A stretch of DNA of 64,000 bases from Pseudomonadota bacterium (lineage in GTDB: Bacteria > Pseudomonadota > Gammaproteobacteria > Burkholderiales > Gallionellaceae). The position numbers and the translations under genes are program-made. Positions 1 to 8,256 of this stretch are shown piece after piece. The stretch is from positions 56,787 to 120,786 of the forward strand of contig JAJYYO010000004.1 of NCBI GenBank assembly GCA_021800795.1. Reading direction: 5' to 3'. Position 1 is the stretch's first letter, and the number at the start of each line of letters is the position of its first letter. Below the pieces are notes generated by a model, which was given only the letters and a program-made list of their open reading frames with translations, had not been told where the DNA came from and did no database searches.

Positions 1-1571
1 ACACGGCGGTGGCGGTGAATCAGGGCGGCAAGCGCAAGGGCGCGGTGTGCGCCTATCTGGAAACCTGGCATCTGGATATCGAGGAATTCCTCGATCTGCG
101 CAAGAATACCGGCGACGACCGCCGCCGCACGCATGACATGAATACCTCCAACTGGATACCCGATCTGTTCATGAAGCGCGTAATGGAAGGCGGCAACTGG
201 ACGCTGTTTTCGCCCTCCGATGTATCCGATCTGCACGATTTGTTCGGCGTTGATTTCGAGGTCGCCTATACCGCATACGAAGCGAAAGCCGCAAGCGGCG
301 AACTTAAACTGTACAAGACGATCCCGGCCGCCAGCCTGTGGCGCAAGATGCTGACCATGCTGTTTGAAACCGGCCATCCGTGGATCACTTTCAAGGATCC
401 CTGCAATATCCGTTCTCCGCAACAGCATGTCGGCGTGGTGCACAGCTCCAATCTGTGCACCGAAATCACCCTGAATACCAACGCGAATGAAATCGCGGTG
501 TGCAATCTGGGTTCGGTAAATCTGCCCGCCCACCTGTATCCGGCAGGGCATACACTTGCCGGGCAACTCGATCATGAAAAGCTGCGCCGCACCATCAACA
601 CCGCGATGCGCATGCTGGACAACGTGATCGACATCAATTACTACGCGGTCGCCAAGGCGCGCAATTCCAATCTGAAACACCGTCCGGTGGGCTTAGGCAT
701 CATGGGTTTTCAGGATTGCCTGCATACACTGCGTCTGCCCTACTCGTCCGATGCGGCTGTCGAGTTCGCAGACCGTTCCATGGAAGCGGTGTGTTATTAC
801 GCTTACTGGGCATCCACCGAGCTTGCCGAGGAGCGCGGCCGTTACGCCTCGTATAAAGGAAGCCTGTGGGATAAAGGCATACTGCCGCAGGACACCCTCG
901 ATCTGTTAAGAGAAGAGCGCGGCGGTTATGTCGAAGTGGATATGTCGGTCAGCATGGATTGGGATGAGCTGCGCGCGCGCATCAGGCAGTACGGCATGCG
1001 AAATTCCAACTGCGTAGCGATAGCGCCGACGGCGACGATTTCCAACATTATCGGCGTATCGGCCTGTATCGAGCCTACCTATCAGAACATCTTCGTGAAA
1101 TCGAATCTGTCCGGCGAATTTACCGTGATCAACGATCATCTGGTTGCCGATTTGAAAGCGCTGGGCCTGTGGGATGAGGTGATGATCTCCGATCTTAAGT
1201 ATTTCGACGGCAGTCTGGTGAAGATCGACCGCGTACCGGCCGAGTTGCGCAGTCTGTACGCCACGGCGTTCGAAGTCGAGCCGGTCTGGCTGATCGAGGC
1301 CGCGTCGCGCCGCCAGAAGTGGATCGATCAGGCGCAATCGCTGAATATCTACATGGCGGGTGTGTCTGGTCGCAAGCTGGATGACACCTACAAGCTGGCC
1401 TGGCTGCGCGGCCTGAAGACCACTTATTATCTGCGCACGATGGGGGCGACCTCGGCCGAGAAATCGACGGGGCGCGCGGGTGCGCTGAATGCGGTTGCAG
1501 TGGGCGAAACACAGGAAGAGAGCACGCAGTTCTGCTCGATTGAAAACCCGGAATGCGAATCATGTCAGTGA
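1..1571 (+). CDS. nrdA: Ribonucleoside-diphosphate reductase, alpha subunit (5' partial)
   Basis: This is the C-terminal ~520 residues of the large subunit of class Ia ribonucleotide reductase, which reduces NDPs to dNDPs in the cytoplasm. The frame is open to the window edge, so the start, the ATP-cone and the first active-site Cys lie upstream. Visible motifs are NLCTE (active-site Cys and Glu), AVCNLGS (second redox Cys), TTYYLRT (the radical-transfer Tyr pair) and the C-terminal CESC shuttle pair just before the stop. nrdB follows 406 bp downstream, an unusually wide gap filled with repeats. The last eight codons and the stop lie inside a 46-nt hairpin (1545-1590) that recurs at 1760-1805. 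The assignment is firm. Confidence 0.97.
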   Translation, partial: TAVAVNQGGKRKGAVCAYLETWHLDIEEFLDLRKNTGDDRRRTHDMNTSNWIPDLFMKRVMEGGNWTLFSPSDVSDLHDLFGVDFEVAYTAYEAKAASGELKLYKTIPAASLWRKMLTMLFETGHPWITFKDPCNIRSPQQHVGVVHSSNLCTEITLNTNANEIAVCNLGSVNLPAHLYPAGHTLAGQLDHEKLRRTINTAMRMLDNVIDINYYAVAKARNSNLKHRPVGLGIMGFQDCLHTLRLPYSSDAAVEFADRSMEAVCYYAYWASTELAEERGRYASYKGSLWDKGILPQDTLDLLREERGGYVEVDMSVSMDWDELRARIRQYGMRNSNCVAIAPTATISNIIGVSACIEPTYQNIFVKSNLSGEFTVINDHLVADLKALGLWDEVMISDLKYFDGSLVKIDRVPAELRSLYATAFEVEPVWLIEAASRRQKWIDQAQSLNIYMAGVSGRKLDDTYKLAWLRGLKTTYYLRTMGATSAEKSTGRAGALNAVAVGETQEESTQFCSIENPECESCQ

Positions 1572-1590
1572 CATGTTCGCATTACGGGTT
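1545..1590 (+). repeat. Hairpin over the nrdA C-terminal codons and stop (copy 1)
   Basis: The arms are about 22 nt: the left arm opens AACCCG, the right arm ends ACGGGTT, and the centre is CATGTCA-G-TGACATG. The structure spans the last eight codons (NPECESCQ), the stop and 19 nt beyond. No T-run follows, so it is not a standard rho-independent terminator. A diverged second copy lies at 1760-1805. Confidence 0.75.
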
Positions 1591-1604
1591 TCGGCGAAAG
1601 CTAA

Positions 1605-1713
1605 GGATGCACTGATTTATTCGGTTTTGTCGTTCCCGCGCAGGCGGGAACCCAGTAAAACAAAGGCGCTGGATCCCCGCTTTCGCGGGGATGACGAATA
1701 AATCAGTGCATCC
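1605..1713. mobile_element. 109-bp MITE family A, copy 1
   Basis: This short non-coding element has terminal inverted repeats of about 19 bp (GGATGCACTGATTTATTCG and its complement). It is flanked on both sides by CTAA (1601-1604 and 1714-1717), a target-site duplication. Inside are two subpalindromes, CCCGCGCAGGCGGG and CCCCGCTTTCGCGGGG. Three other copies in the window are also exactly 109 bp. It encodes no transposase, so it must be mobilised in trans. The 4-bp YTAR duplication resembles IS5-type targets (inference). Confidence 0.85.
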
Positions 1714-1759
1714 CTAACTTGCGTAGCAAGTTAAGCCCGTCAGGGGCGGCTTGAGCCAC

Positions 1760-1805
1760 AACCCTGAGTGCGAGGCGTGTCAGTGACACGCTCGAACTCT
1801 GGGTT
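1760..1805 (+). repeat. Second copy of the nrdA 3'-end hairpin
   Basis: This 46-nt hairpin has the same length as the one at 1545-1590 and re-encodes the NrdA tail as NPECEACQ plus TGA (1760-1786). Roughly three quarters of positions match. At least one stem pair has changed on both sides (A-T in copy 1, G-C in copy 2), so the structure is kept while the sequence drifts. It has no upstream coding region of its own and sits 172 bp before nrdB. Confidence 0.75.
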
Positions 1806-1977
1806 ACAGCGACACAAAAAGTTAAACAGGAGCTACAACCCGTGAAGCCTGCCAATAACCAGTCGTGAGTAGGAAGTCGTTAGTCGTTAGTTGTCGAAGA
1901 GCAGCTGGTGATTAACGTCTGGCGAGAAGTAACTAACTACTAGCGTCTAACGACTAGCAACTGATAAAGGAAACAAC
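1806..1977. other. nrdA-nrdB intergenic tail with short direct and inverted repeats
   Basis: The stretch around 1861-1970 holds tandem and inverted copies of a GTCGTTAG / CTAACGAC motif, for example AGTCGTTAGTCGTTAG against CTAACGACTAGCAACTG. A similar CTAGTCGCTAG motif sits at the 3' end of thiS (about 25545). No gene or clear sigma-70 promoter is visible. GATAAAGGAAACAAC just before the nrdB ATG serves as its Shine-Dalgarno region. Confidence 0.5.
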
Positions 1978-3090
1978 ATGCTGACATTTGACGACGAAAT
2001 ATCGACGACAACGATACCCGCGCTGGACGCGCTTTTAAATCCTAAAGCGGCTGAGGCCGCTCCCGCCTCATCTTCCGGTCGTATTCGCGTGGAAGACAAG
2101 CGCATCATCAATTGCAAGGCGGACGTGAACCAGCTGGTGCCGTTCAAATACAAATGGGCGTGGGAAAAGTATCTGGCCGCCTGTGCCAACCACTGGATGC
2201 CGCAGGAAGTGAACATGACGGCGGACATCGCGCTGTGGAAGAGCGACAAGCTGAGCGACGACGAGCGCCGATTGATCAAACGCAATCTGGGGTTCTTCAC
2301 TACGGCGGACAGTCTGGCGGCCAACAATATCGTGCTGGGCTCGTATCGTCATATCACCAATCCGGAATGCCGTCAATTTTTGCTGCGCCAGGCCTTCGAG
2401 GAAGCGATCCACACCCATGCCTACCAGTACATCGTGGAAAGTCTGGGGCTGGACGAGGGCGAGATTTTCAACATGTATCACGAAGTGCCCAGCATCCGTA
2501 ACAAGGATGAATTTCTGCTTCCCTTTATCGATGTGCTGACCAACCCGGAATTCAAAACCGGCACGCCGGAGACTGATCAGGCCTTGCTGCGCAGCCTGAT
2601 CGTGTTTGCCTGCATCATGGAAGGCCTGTTCTTCTATGTCGGTTTCGTGCAAATTCTGGCACTGGGTCGCCAGAACAAGATGACCGGGGCTGCGGAGCAA
2701 TACCAGTACATCCTGCGCGACGAATCCATGCACCTGAATTTCGGCGTGGATCTGATCAACCAGATCAAGATGGAAAATCCGCATCTGTGGACGGCCGAAT
2801 TCCGTGAGGAGGTGCGCGGCCTGATGCAGAAGGGCGTGGAACTGGAATACGCTTATGCGGAAGATACCATGCCGCGCGGCATTCTGGGGCTCAATGCCAC
2901 CATGTTCAAGGAATATCTGCGCTTCATCGCCAACCGCCGCTGTCAGCAGATCGGCGTGGATATCCTGTATCAGGGCGCATCCAACCCGTTTCCCTGGATG
3001 TCGGAAATGATCGATCTCAAGAAAGAAAAGAATTTCTTCGAAACAAGGGTAACCGAATATCAGACTGGCGGCTCACTCTCCTGGGATTGA
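1978..3090 (+). CDS. nrdB: Ribonucleoside-diphosphate reductase, beta subunit
   Basis: This is the radical-generating small subunit of class Ia RNR (370 aa), which docks onto NrdA through its C-terminal tail. The di-iron ligands are all visible: D83, E142, H145, E215, E249 and H252. The radical Tyr is Y149, with the same E-x2-H-x3-Y spacing as E. coli E115/H118/Y122. The ATG is preceded by AAAGGAAACA. The C-terminal tail ends in SLSWD. The last 63 bp are repeated almost exactly just downstream (3102-3164). Class Ia/Ic ambiguity is settled by the Tyr. Confidence 0.97.
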   Translation: MLTFDDEISTTTIPALDALLNPKAAEAAPASSSGRIRVEDKRIINCKADVNQLVPFKYKWAWEKYLAACANHWMPQEVNMTADIALWKSDKLSDDERRLIKRNLGFFTTADSLAANNIVLGSYRHITNPECRQFLLRQAFEEAIHTHAYQYIVESLGLDEGEIFNMYHEVPSIRNKDEFLLPFIDVLTNPEFKTGTPETDQALLRSLIVFACIMEGLFFYVGFVQILALGRQNKMTGAAEQYQYILRDESMHLNFGVDLINQIKMENPHLWTAEFREEVRGLMQKGVELEYAYAEDTMPRGILGLNATMFKEYLRFIANRRCQQIGVDILYQGASNPFPWMSEMIDLKKEKNFFETRVTEYQTGGSLSWD

Positions 3091-3101
3091 ACAGGGGCCT
3101 G

Positions 3102-3164
3102 AAGAATTTCTTCGAAACAAGGGTGACCGAATATCAGACTGGCGGATCACTCTCCCGGGATTGA
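3102..3164 (+). pseudogene. Duplicated 3' end of nrdB (last 20 codons and stop)
   Basis: This 63-bp segment matches nrdB 3028-3090 at 60 of 63 positions and would encode the same 20-residue tail ending SLSRD instead of SLSWD, plus TGA. The copies are 74 bp apart, separated by 11 bp. It has no start codon and no upstream reading frame, so it is presumably not translated. It mirrors the duplication at the end of nrdA. Confidence 0.85.
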
Positions 3165-3405
3165 GGGCGCTCATTCGCAACGGTGCTGGTGAGTTGCCAG
3201 GTCTGCCGTTAGCAGCGCCCGGCAAGGATAGGTTATACAAAAAAGTGGGTAATCGAATTCCCATGAGTTAATCTCAAATAATCGATTAGCTCCGTCATTC
3301 CCGCTTCGCGGCAGTTCCATCAATGACGATTTCGTTCTAATGGACAATCTGGGTTAATATGTCATTTCGCCGTTATTTTCAATTTGACCAGGGGTTCAAG
3401 GGGCT
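3165..3405. other. Intergenic region before the signalling island
   Basis: I see no gene here. It contains a solitary CGTCATTCCCGCTTCGCGG fragment of the common CATTCCCGC-type repeats (about 3293-3311) and A/T-rich sequence near 3320-3385 that could hold the promoter of the histidine kinase gene. I could not define a convincing -35/-10 pair. Confidence 0.4.
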
Positions 3406-4896
3406 GTGACAGAACATTTTCTTGAAGGCAAAAGCCTGGAATGGCTGTTGGAATCCGCCACCGACGCGATGTTCATTATTGACCAGGAAGGCCGGATCGT
3501 CATTGCCAATCCCGCTGTCGAACGACTCTTTGGCTACCCACGCCAGGGGTTGATCGGGAAATCGATGGAGATGCTGCTCCCCGAACGCTACAGGAAAACG
3601 CACCACTTTCAGCTCGGTGACTATTTTACCAGACCCCATGCCCGCGCTATGGGCACAGGGGTGGAGCTGCTCGGGCTGCGTCAGGACGGCAGCGAGTTCC
3701 CGTTGGACGTGAGTCTTTCGCCGCTTAGAACCGAGCGGGGCTTGCTGGTAATGGCGACGATACACGACATCACGCGCCGCAAGCAGGCCGAAGAAGCATT
3801 GCGCGAGAGCGAGGCGCGCATGCGGGCGATTTTTGACACCGCCGTGGATGGCATCGTCACCATCAGCGAACGCGGTATCATCGAGCGCATCAATCCCGCT
3901 GCAGGGCGTATGTTCGGCTACAGCGAAGCCGAAGTGGCGGGCCGGAACGTTTCCATGCTGATGCCCGCCCCTTACCGCGAGGCCCATGACGGTTATCTCG
4001 CCCGCTACCTGCAAACCGGCGAGAAAAAAATCATCGGCATCGGCCGCGAGGTGGTGGGGTTGCACAAGGATGGTACAACCTTCCCCATGGAACTGGCAGT
4101 GAGCGAAACGAGCAAGGGCGAACATCGCATGTTCACCGGAACCGTGCGCAACATCAGCGAACGAAAACAGACTGAGGAACAGCGAGAACGCCTGTTACGC
4201 GAGCTGGAGAGCGCCAACGAGGAGCTCAAGAATTTCGGCTATGTGGTATCCCACGACCTTAAAGCCCCGCTGCGTGCTATCGGCTCGCTGGCGAACTGGA
4301 TTTCCACGGATTATGCGGACAAGTTCGACGACGAAGGCCGCGAGCACATGCGTCTGTTGATCAGCCGGGTGCACCGCATGGACGGCCTGATCGACGGCAT
4401 TTTGCAATATTCGCGGGTAGGACGTGTGAAGGAAGTGGCCGTCGCGGTGGATCTTAACCGCCTGGTGCGGGAAGTGATCGACCTGCTTGCACCGCCGGCC
4501 GGCATTGTCATCAGTGTCGATGCTTCCCTGCCCACTGTGATGGCAGAGCCGACCCGCATCCAGCAGGTGTTTCAGAACCTGCTTTCCAACGCCATCAAAT
4601 ACATGGATAAGCCCGAGGGCGAAATTCGCATCAATTGCAGCGCCGAGGGCAAGCAGTGGAAATTCAGCATCGCCGACAACGGACCGGGCATTGATCGGCA
4701 ACATTTTGAAAAAATCTTCCAGCTGTTCCAGACGCTCGCCCCGCGCGACCGCGTGGAAAGCACCGGCGTGGGTCTTGCGCTGGTCAAGAAAATCGTGGAA
4801 ATGTACGGCGGGCATGTCTGGCTCGAATCGACAGTCGGGGCGGGAAGCACGTTTTTCTTCACTCTGCCGCGTACCGCTACGGGTTCCGGCAAATGA
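3406..4896 (+). CDS. PAS-PAS sensor histidine kinase
   Basis: This 496-aa kinase appears soluble, with no membrane segment. It has two PAS domains (about 10-125 and 135-255), each followed by a PAC-like segment (DITRRKQAEE, NISERKQTEE), then a coiled linker, a HisKA domain with the phospho-accepting H283 in VVSHDLKAPLRA, and an HATPase domain (N-box N391, ADNGPG, GVGLALVKK). HisKA and HATPase resemble the phytochrome/Cph1-type kinases that pair with Rcp1-like regulators, and such a regulator lies at 7840. The GTG start is chosen for its AGGGGTTCAAGGGG leader and for leaving PAS1 whole. The next gene begins 40 bp on. Confidence 0.9.
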   Translation: MTEHFLEGKSLEWLLESATDAMFIIDQEGRIVIANPAVERLFGYPRQGLIGKSMEMLLPERYRKTHHFQLGDYFTRPHARAMGTGVELLGLRQDGSEFPLDVSLSPLRTERGLLVMATIHDITRRKQAEEALRESEARMRAIFDTAVDGIVTISERGIIERINPAAGRMFGYSEAEVAGRNVSMLMPAPYREAHDGYLARYLQTGEKKIIGIGREVVGLHKDGTTFPMELAVSETSKGEHRMFTGTVRNISERKQTEEQRERLLRELESANEELKNFGYVVSHDLKAPLRAIGSLANWISTDYADKFDDEGREHMRLLISRVHRMDGLIDGILQYSRVGRVKEVAVAVDLNRLVREVIDLLAPPAGIVISVDASLPTVMAEPTRIQQVFQNLLSNAIKYMDKPEGEIRINCSAEGKQWKFSIADNGPGIDRQHFEKIFQLFQTLAPRDRVESTGVGLALVKKIVEMYGGHVWLESTVGAGSTFFFTLPRTATGSGK

Positions 4897-4936
4897 AATC
4901 ACCAACGATGCCTCGGGCCACCAGCGAGATGCCGCG

Positions 4937-7579
4937 ATGAATAAACCTCAGATACGCGTACTCATTGTCGAGGATGACCAGGTGGATCGCATGGCTTGCA
5001 GTCGCGCGCTGGGGAAGAATGCCGACTATGAATTCGTGTTGTATGTGGCTGAAACAGGCCGTGAGGGATTGCGACTCGCCCATGAACAAAAACCGGACTG
5101 CGTGCTGCTCGACTATCACTTGCCGGATATGGATGGTCTGGAGTTTCTGGCCGAACTGAAAAACGATCCGGGCGAAATACCGGTGATGATGCTGACCGGC
5201 GCCGATAACGCCTCTGTTGCGGTTGAGGCGATGAAACGCGGCGCGCAGGACTACCTGGTCAAGGATGTGAACCGCCAATATCTGGAATTGCTGCCCGCTG
5301 TCATTGGGCGCGTGCTGCGCGCGCGGCGGACGCTGATTGAAAAAAAACAGGTGGAAGAAAATCTGCTCCAGGCCGAAGCGAAGTACCGTTGCCTGGTGGA
5401 GCAGATTCCCGCAATCAGCTACACCGCAGCGCTGGATGTGCCAGGCAAGTTGTTGTATATCAGTCCACAAATCAGCCTGCTCGGTTTTTCAGCCGTGGAA
5501 TGGCTGGACGATCCGGAAGGGTTGCTCAAGCAGGTTTACCCGGAAGACCGGACTCTGGTGCGCGCGGAGATCAAGCGTGGCTACGAGAGCGGCGAGCCTC
5601 TGCGCTGCGAATACCGCCTGTTTACCCGTGCCGGAGAGATGCGCTGGTTCTTGAACGAGGCGCGTCTGGTGCGCCATGAGTCGGGCGAGCCGTTGTTTCT
5701 GCAAGGCATCCTGATGGACATCAGCGAAAGTAAACAGGTGGAGCAGGAACTCAGGGAACACCGTTCCCGCCTTGAAGAACTGGTGGAAAAGCGCACCGCC
5801 GCGCTGACCGATGCCAACGAACTGTTGCGCCAGGATATCGTCGAGCGCAGGCAGGTGGAAGAAGCGCTGTTTCAGGAAAAGGAACGCGCCCAGTTCACCC
5901 TCGAATCCATCGGCGATGCCGTCATTACGACCGACGCTTGCGGCAGGATCGAATACATGAATCCCGTTGCGGCACAGTTTACCGGCTGGAGCGCCGCAGA
6001 AGCACAAGGCCGGCCGTTAGAGCAAGTATTCAATATCATCAACGAAACCAGTCGGGAATCGGCGGAAAACCCGGTTGCCCGCTGCATGCGCGAAGGCCAT
6101 GCCATCGGCCTTGCCAATCACAGCATTCTGCTGCGCCGCGATGGCAGCGAACTGGCCGTCGCCGACACTGCATCGCCGATCCACGACCGGCAAGGGAAAA
6201 CCACCGGCGCCGTGATGGTGTTCCACGATGTTACTCAGGAGCGCAAGCTGGCCCGGCAGCTATCCTACCAGGCAACCCACGACGCGCTTACCGGCCTTGC
6301 CAACCGGCGCGACTTCGAGCAGCGTGTGGAGCGTGTGCTGGCCAATGCACGCGCGGATGGCGCCGATCATACGCTGTGCTTTCTCGATCTGGACCGATTC
6401 AAGGTGCTCAACGACACCTGCGGACACGCTGCGGGCGACCTGTTGCTGCGCCAGTTGAGCGCCATGTTGCTGGAACGGATGCGCAGCCGGGATACGCTCG
6501 CCCGCCTGGGCGGCGACGAATTCGGCCTGCTGCTGGAGCATTGCCCATTGGAGCAGGCGTGGGGCATTGCCGAGGAACTGCTGCAAGCCGTGCAGCAGTT
6601 CAAGTTCGTGTGGGAAGGAAAAATGTACAGCGTCGGCGTCAGTATCGGCGTGGCTCCGATCACGAGCGCCAGCGAAAGCCTGTCCGCCGTGCTGCGCGCC
6701 GCCGATGCGGCCTGCTACGCCGCGAAAAGAAAGGGACGCAACCGCGTCCATGTTTATCAGGCCGATGATGCAGCACTGGCGCTAACCGGCAGTGAAATGC
6801 AATGGGTAGCGCACATCACACAGGCGCTGGAGGAAGACCGGTTCGGGCTGTTCTACCAGACGATTGCCGAACTTGCCCCCCATGCCAGGGAGCGCGCCCA
6901 TTACGAGATTCTGGTGCGCATGCTGGAGCCGGACGGTCAGGTGATCGCGCCGGAGGTATTTCTGCCCGCCGCCGAACGCTATAACCTGATGCCTGCCATC
7001 GACCGTTGGGTGGTGCGGCGGATTATTTCCTGGCTGGCCGCGCTGCCCGCCGATAGCGAACAGCGGGCTGCCATCTATTCGATCAACCTGAGCAGCGCTT
7101 CGCTGGCCGACCCTGACATGCTGGACTACATCCGGGAGCAGCTGATCCTGAATCAGGTGCCGGGGCAGATGCTGGGTTTTGAAATTGCGGAGACGACGGC
7201 TATTGCCAATCTGGCTCAGGTCACCCATTTCTTCCGTGAGATAAAAAAGCTGGGTTGCCGCACTACGCTCGACAATTTTGGCAGCGCCATGTCTTTCATC
7301 GCCAGCCTGAACGTGTTGCAGATGGATTATCTCAAGATCGACGGCAACCTCGTAAAGAACATCGCACAGGATCGCATTGCCCAGTCGCTGTTGGAGGCTA
7401 TCAATCAGGTGGCGCACGAAATGTCGGCCAGGACCGTGGCCGGATGGACGGAGAGCTCCGCCATCCTGGGCATCCTGGAGGAGATAGGCGTGGACTGCGC
7501 GCAGGGCTACGCCATATCCAGGCCGCGACCGTTGGCAGAACTGGGGAAGGAACAAGAACTTGCCGTACCTCAAAAATAA
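4937..7579 (+). CDS. REC-PAS-PAS-GGDEF-EAL c-di-GMP signalling protein
   Basis: This is an 880-aa regulator. The receiver domain (1-125) has acidic pocket EDD, phospho-acceptor D59 and K109. A PAS domain follows at about 145-270, a coiled-coil, a second PAS (about 310-430), GGDEF (about 440-605) with intact RLGGDEF, and C-terminal EAL. The EAL signature reads YEILVRM, the usual DDFG reads LDNFG, and the usual AEG-x-E segment reads VAGWTE. The cyclase should work, but the phosphodiesterase may be weak or a sensor only. The ATG at 4937 starts exactly at the receiver; the frame is open upstream only because it overlaps the kinase gene. The first ~275 residues closely match the protein at 8253-9578. 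Confidence 0.9.
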   Translation: MNKPQIRVLIVEDDQVDRMACSRALGKNADYEFVLYVAETGREGLRLAHEQKPDCVLLDYHLPDMDGLEFLAELKNDPGEIPVMMLTGADNASVAVEAMKRGAQDYLVKDVNRQYLELLPAVIGRVLRARRTLIEKKQVEENLLQAEAKYRCLVEQIPAISYTAALDVPGKLLYISPQISLLGFSAVEWLDDPEGLLKQVYPEDRTLVRAEIKRGYESGEPLRCEYRLFTRAGEMRWFLNEARLVRHESGEPLFLQGILMDISESKQVEQELREHRSRLEELVEKRTAALTDANELLRQDIVERRQVEEALFQEKERAQFTLESIGDAVITTDACGRIEYMNPVAAQFTGWSAAEAQGRPLEQVFNIINETSRESAENPVARCMREGHAIGLANHSILLRRDGSELAVADTASPIHDRQGKTTGAVMVFHDVTQERKLARQLSYQATHDALTGLANRRDFEQRVERVLANARADGADHTLCFLDLDRFKVLNDTCGHAAGDLLLRQLSAMLLERMRSRDTLARLGGDEFGLLLEHCPLEQAWGIAEELLQAVQQFKFVWEGKMYSVGVSIGVAPITSASESLSAVLRAADAACYAAKRKGRNRVHVYQADDAALALTGSEMQWVAHITQALEEDRFGLFYQTIAELAPHARERAHYEILVRMLEPDGQVIAPEVFLPAAERYNLMPAIDRWVVRRIISWLAALPADSEQRAAIYSINLSSASLADPDMLDYIREQLILNQVPGQMLGFEIAETTAIANLAQVTHFFREIKKLGCRTTLDNFGSAMSFIASLNVLQMDYLKIDGNLVKNIAQDRIAQSLLEAINQVAHEMSARTVAGWTESSAILGILEEIGVDCAQGYAISRPRPLAELGKEQELAVPQK

Positions 7580-7673
7580 TTCCGTTTCACTGTCAAACGG
7601 GGGGAACTCTGCAAGCCTTTAGAACTCACTGGAATTTTGAAAAAGCAGATCAGCCGGTATGAATAATAGCTAA

Positions 7674-7782
7674 GGAAGCGCTGATTTATTCGTCATCCCC
7701 GCGGAAGCGGGGATCCAGTGCCTTTATTTAACTGGGTTCCCGCCTGCGCGGGAACGACGAAACCGAATAAATCAGCGTTTCC
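7674..7782. mobile_element. 109-bp MITE family A, copy 2
   Basis: The termini are GGAAGCGCTGATTTATTCG and CGAATAAATCAGCGTTTCC, with CTAA on both flanks (7670-7673 and 7783-7786). The interior is reversed relative to copy 1: the CCCCGCGG...GGGG palindrome comes first, then CCCGCCTGCGCGGG. It lies between the GGDEF-EAL gene and the next response regulator gene and disrupts no reading frame. Confidence 0.85.
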
Positions 7783-7839
7783 CTAAGGGATTGAGGGCCA
7801 TTTGTCCCGGTATTTTTAACACCAATAAGGAAAACAAAT

Positions 7840-8256
7840 ATGAAAATTGCCTGCAAATCCATACTCCTGGTGGAAGACGATCAAGTGGACGTGATGACGG
7901 TCAAGCGCGCCCTGAAGGAAATTCACGTCACCAACCCGGTGGTGAATCAGGAAAATGGGGAGGAAGCGCTGAAGTACCTGCGCGACCCTGAAAGCGAGAA
8001 GCCTTGCATCATCCTGCTTGATCTGAATATGCCTATCATGAACGGCATCGAATTCTTGCAGATAGTGAAGCATGACGCACAACTCAGGCGTATTCCGGTG
8101 GTCGTGCTGACCACTTCGGAGGAACAGCAGGACAAGGTGAGTAGTTTCGATCTGGGCGTGGCAGGCTATATGGCCAAACCGGTGGATTACCGGCAATTTG
8201 TCGAAGTCATGCGTACCATAGACGCCTATTGGACCATCAGTGAGGTGCCGCAATGA
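7840..8256 (+). CDS. Rcp1-like single-domain response regulator
   Basis: This 138-aa protein is only a receiver domain: acidic residues EDD at 12-14, phospho-acceptor D61 in LLDLNMP, TT at 91-92 and K113 in AKPVD. It has no output domain, as in CheY and cyanobacterial Rcp1. The Rcp1 type fits phosphotransfer from the phytochrome-like kinase at 3406 (inference). AATAAGGAAAAC supplies the ribosome site. Its TGA overlaps the next ATG by four bases (ATGA), so the two are translationally coupled. Confidence 0.9.
   Translation: MKIACKSILLVEDDQVDVMTVKRALKEIHVTNPVVNQENGEEALKYLRDPESEKPCIILLDLNMPIMNGIEFLQIVKHDAQLRRIPVVVLTTSEEQQDKVSSFDLGVAGYMAKPVDYRQFVEVMRTIDAYWTISEVPQ

Noticed and set aside
1545..1590. 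Rho-independent terminator of nrdA
   Set aside because: The hairpin has no following T-run and includes coding codons; a regulatory or scar role fits better.
4691..4936. N-terminal extension of the GGDEF-EAL protein
   Set aside because: It overlaps the kinase HATPase region in another frame; the receiver domain starts exactly at the ATG at 4937.
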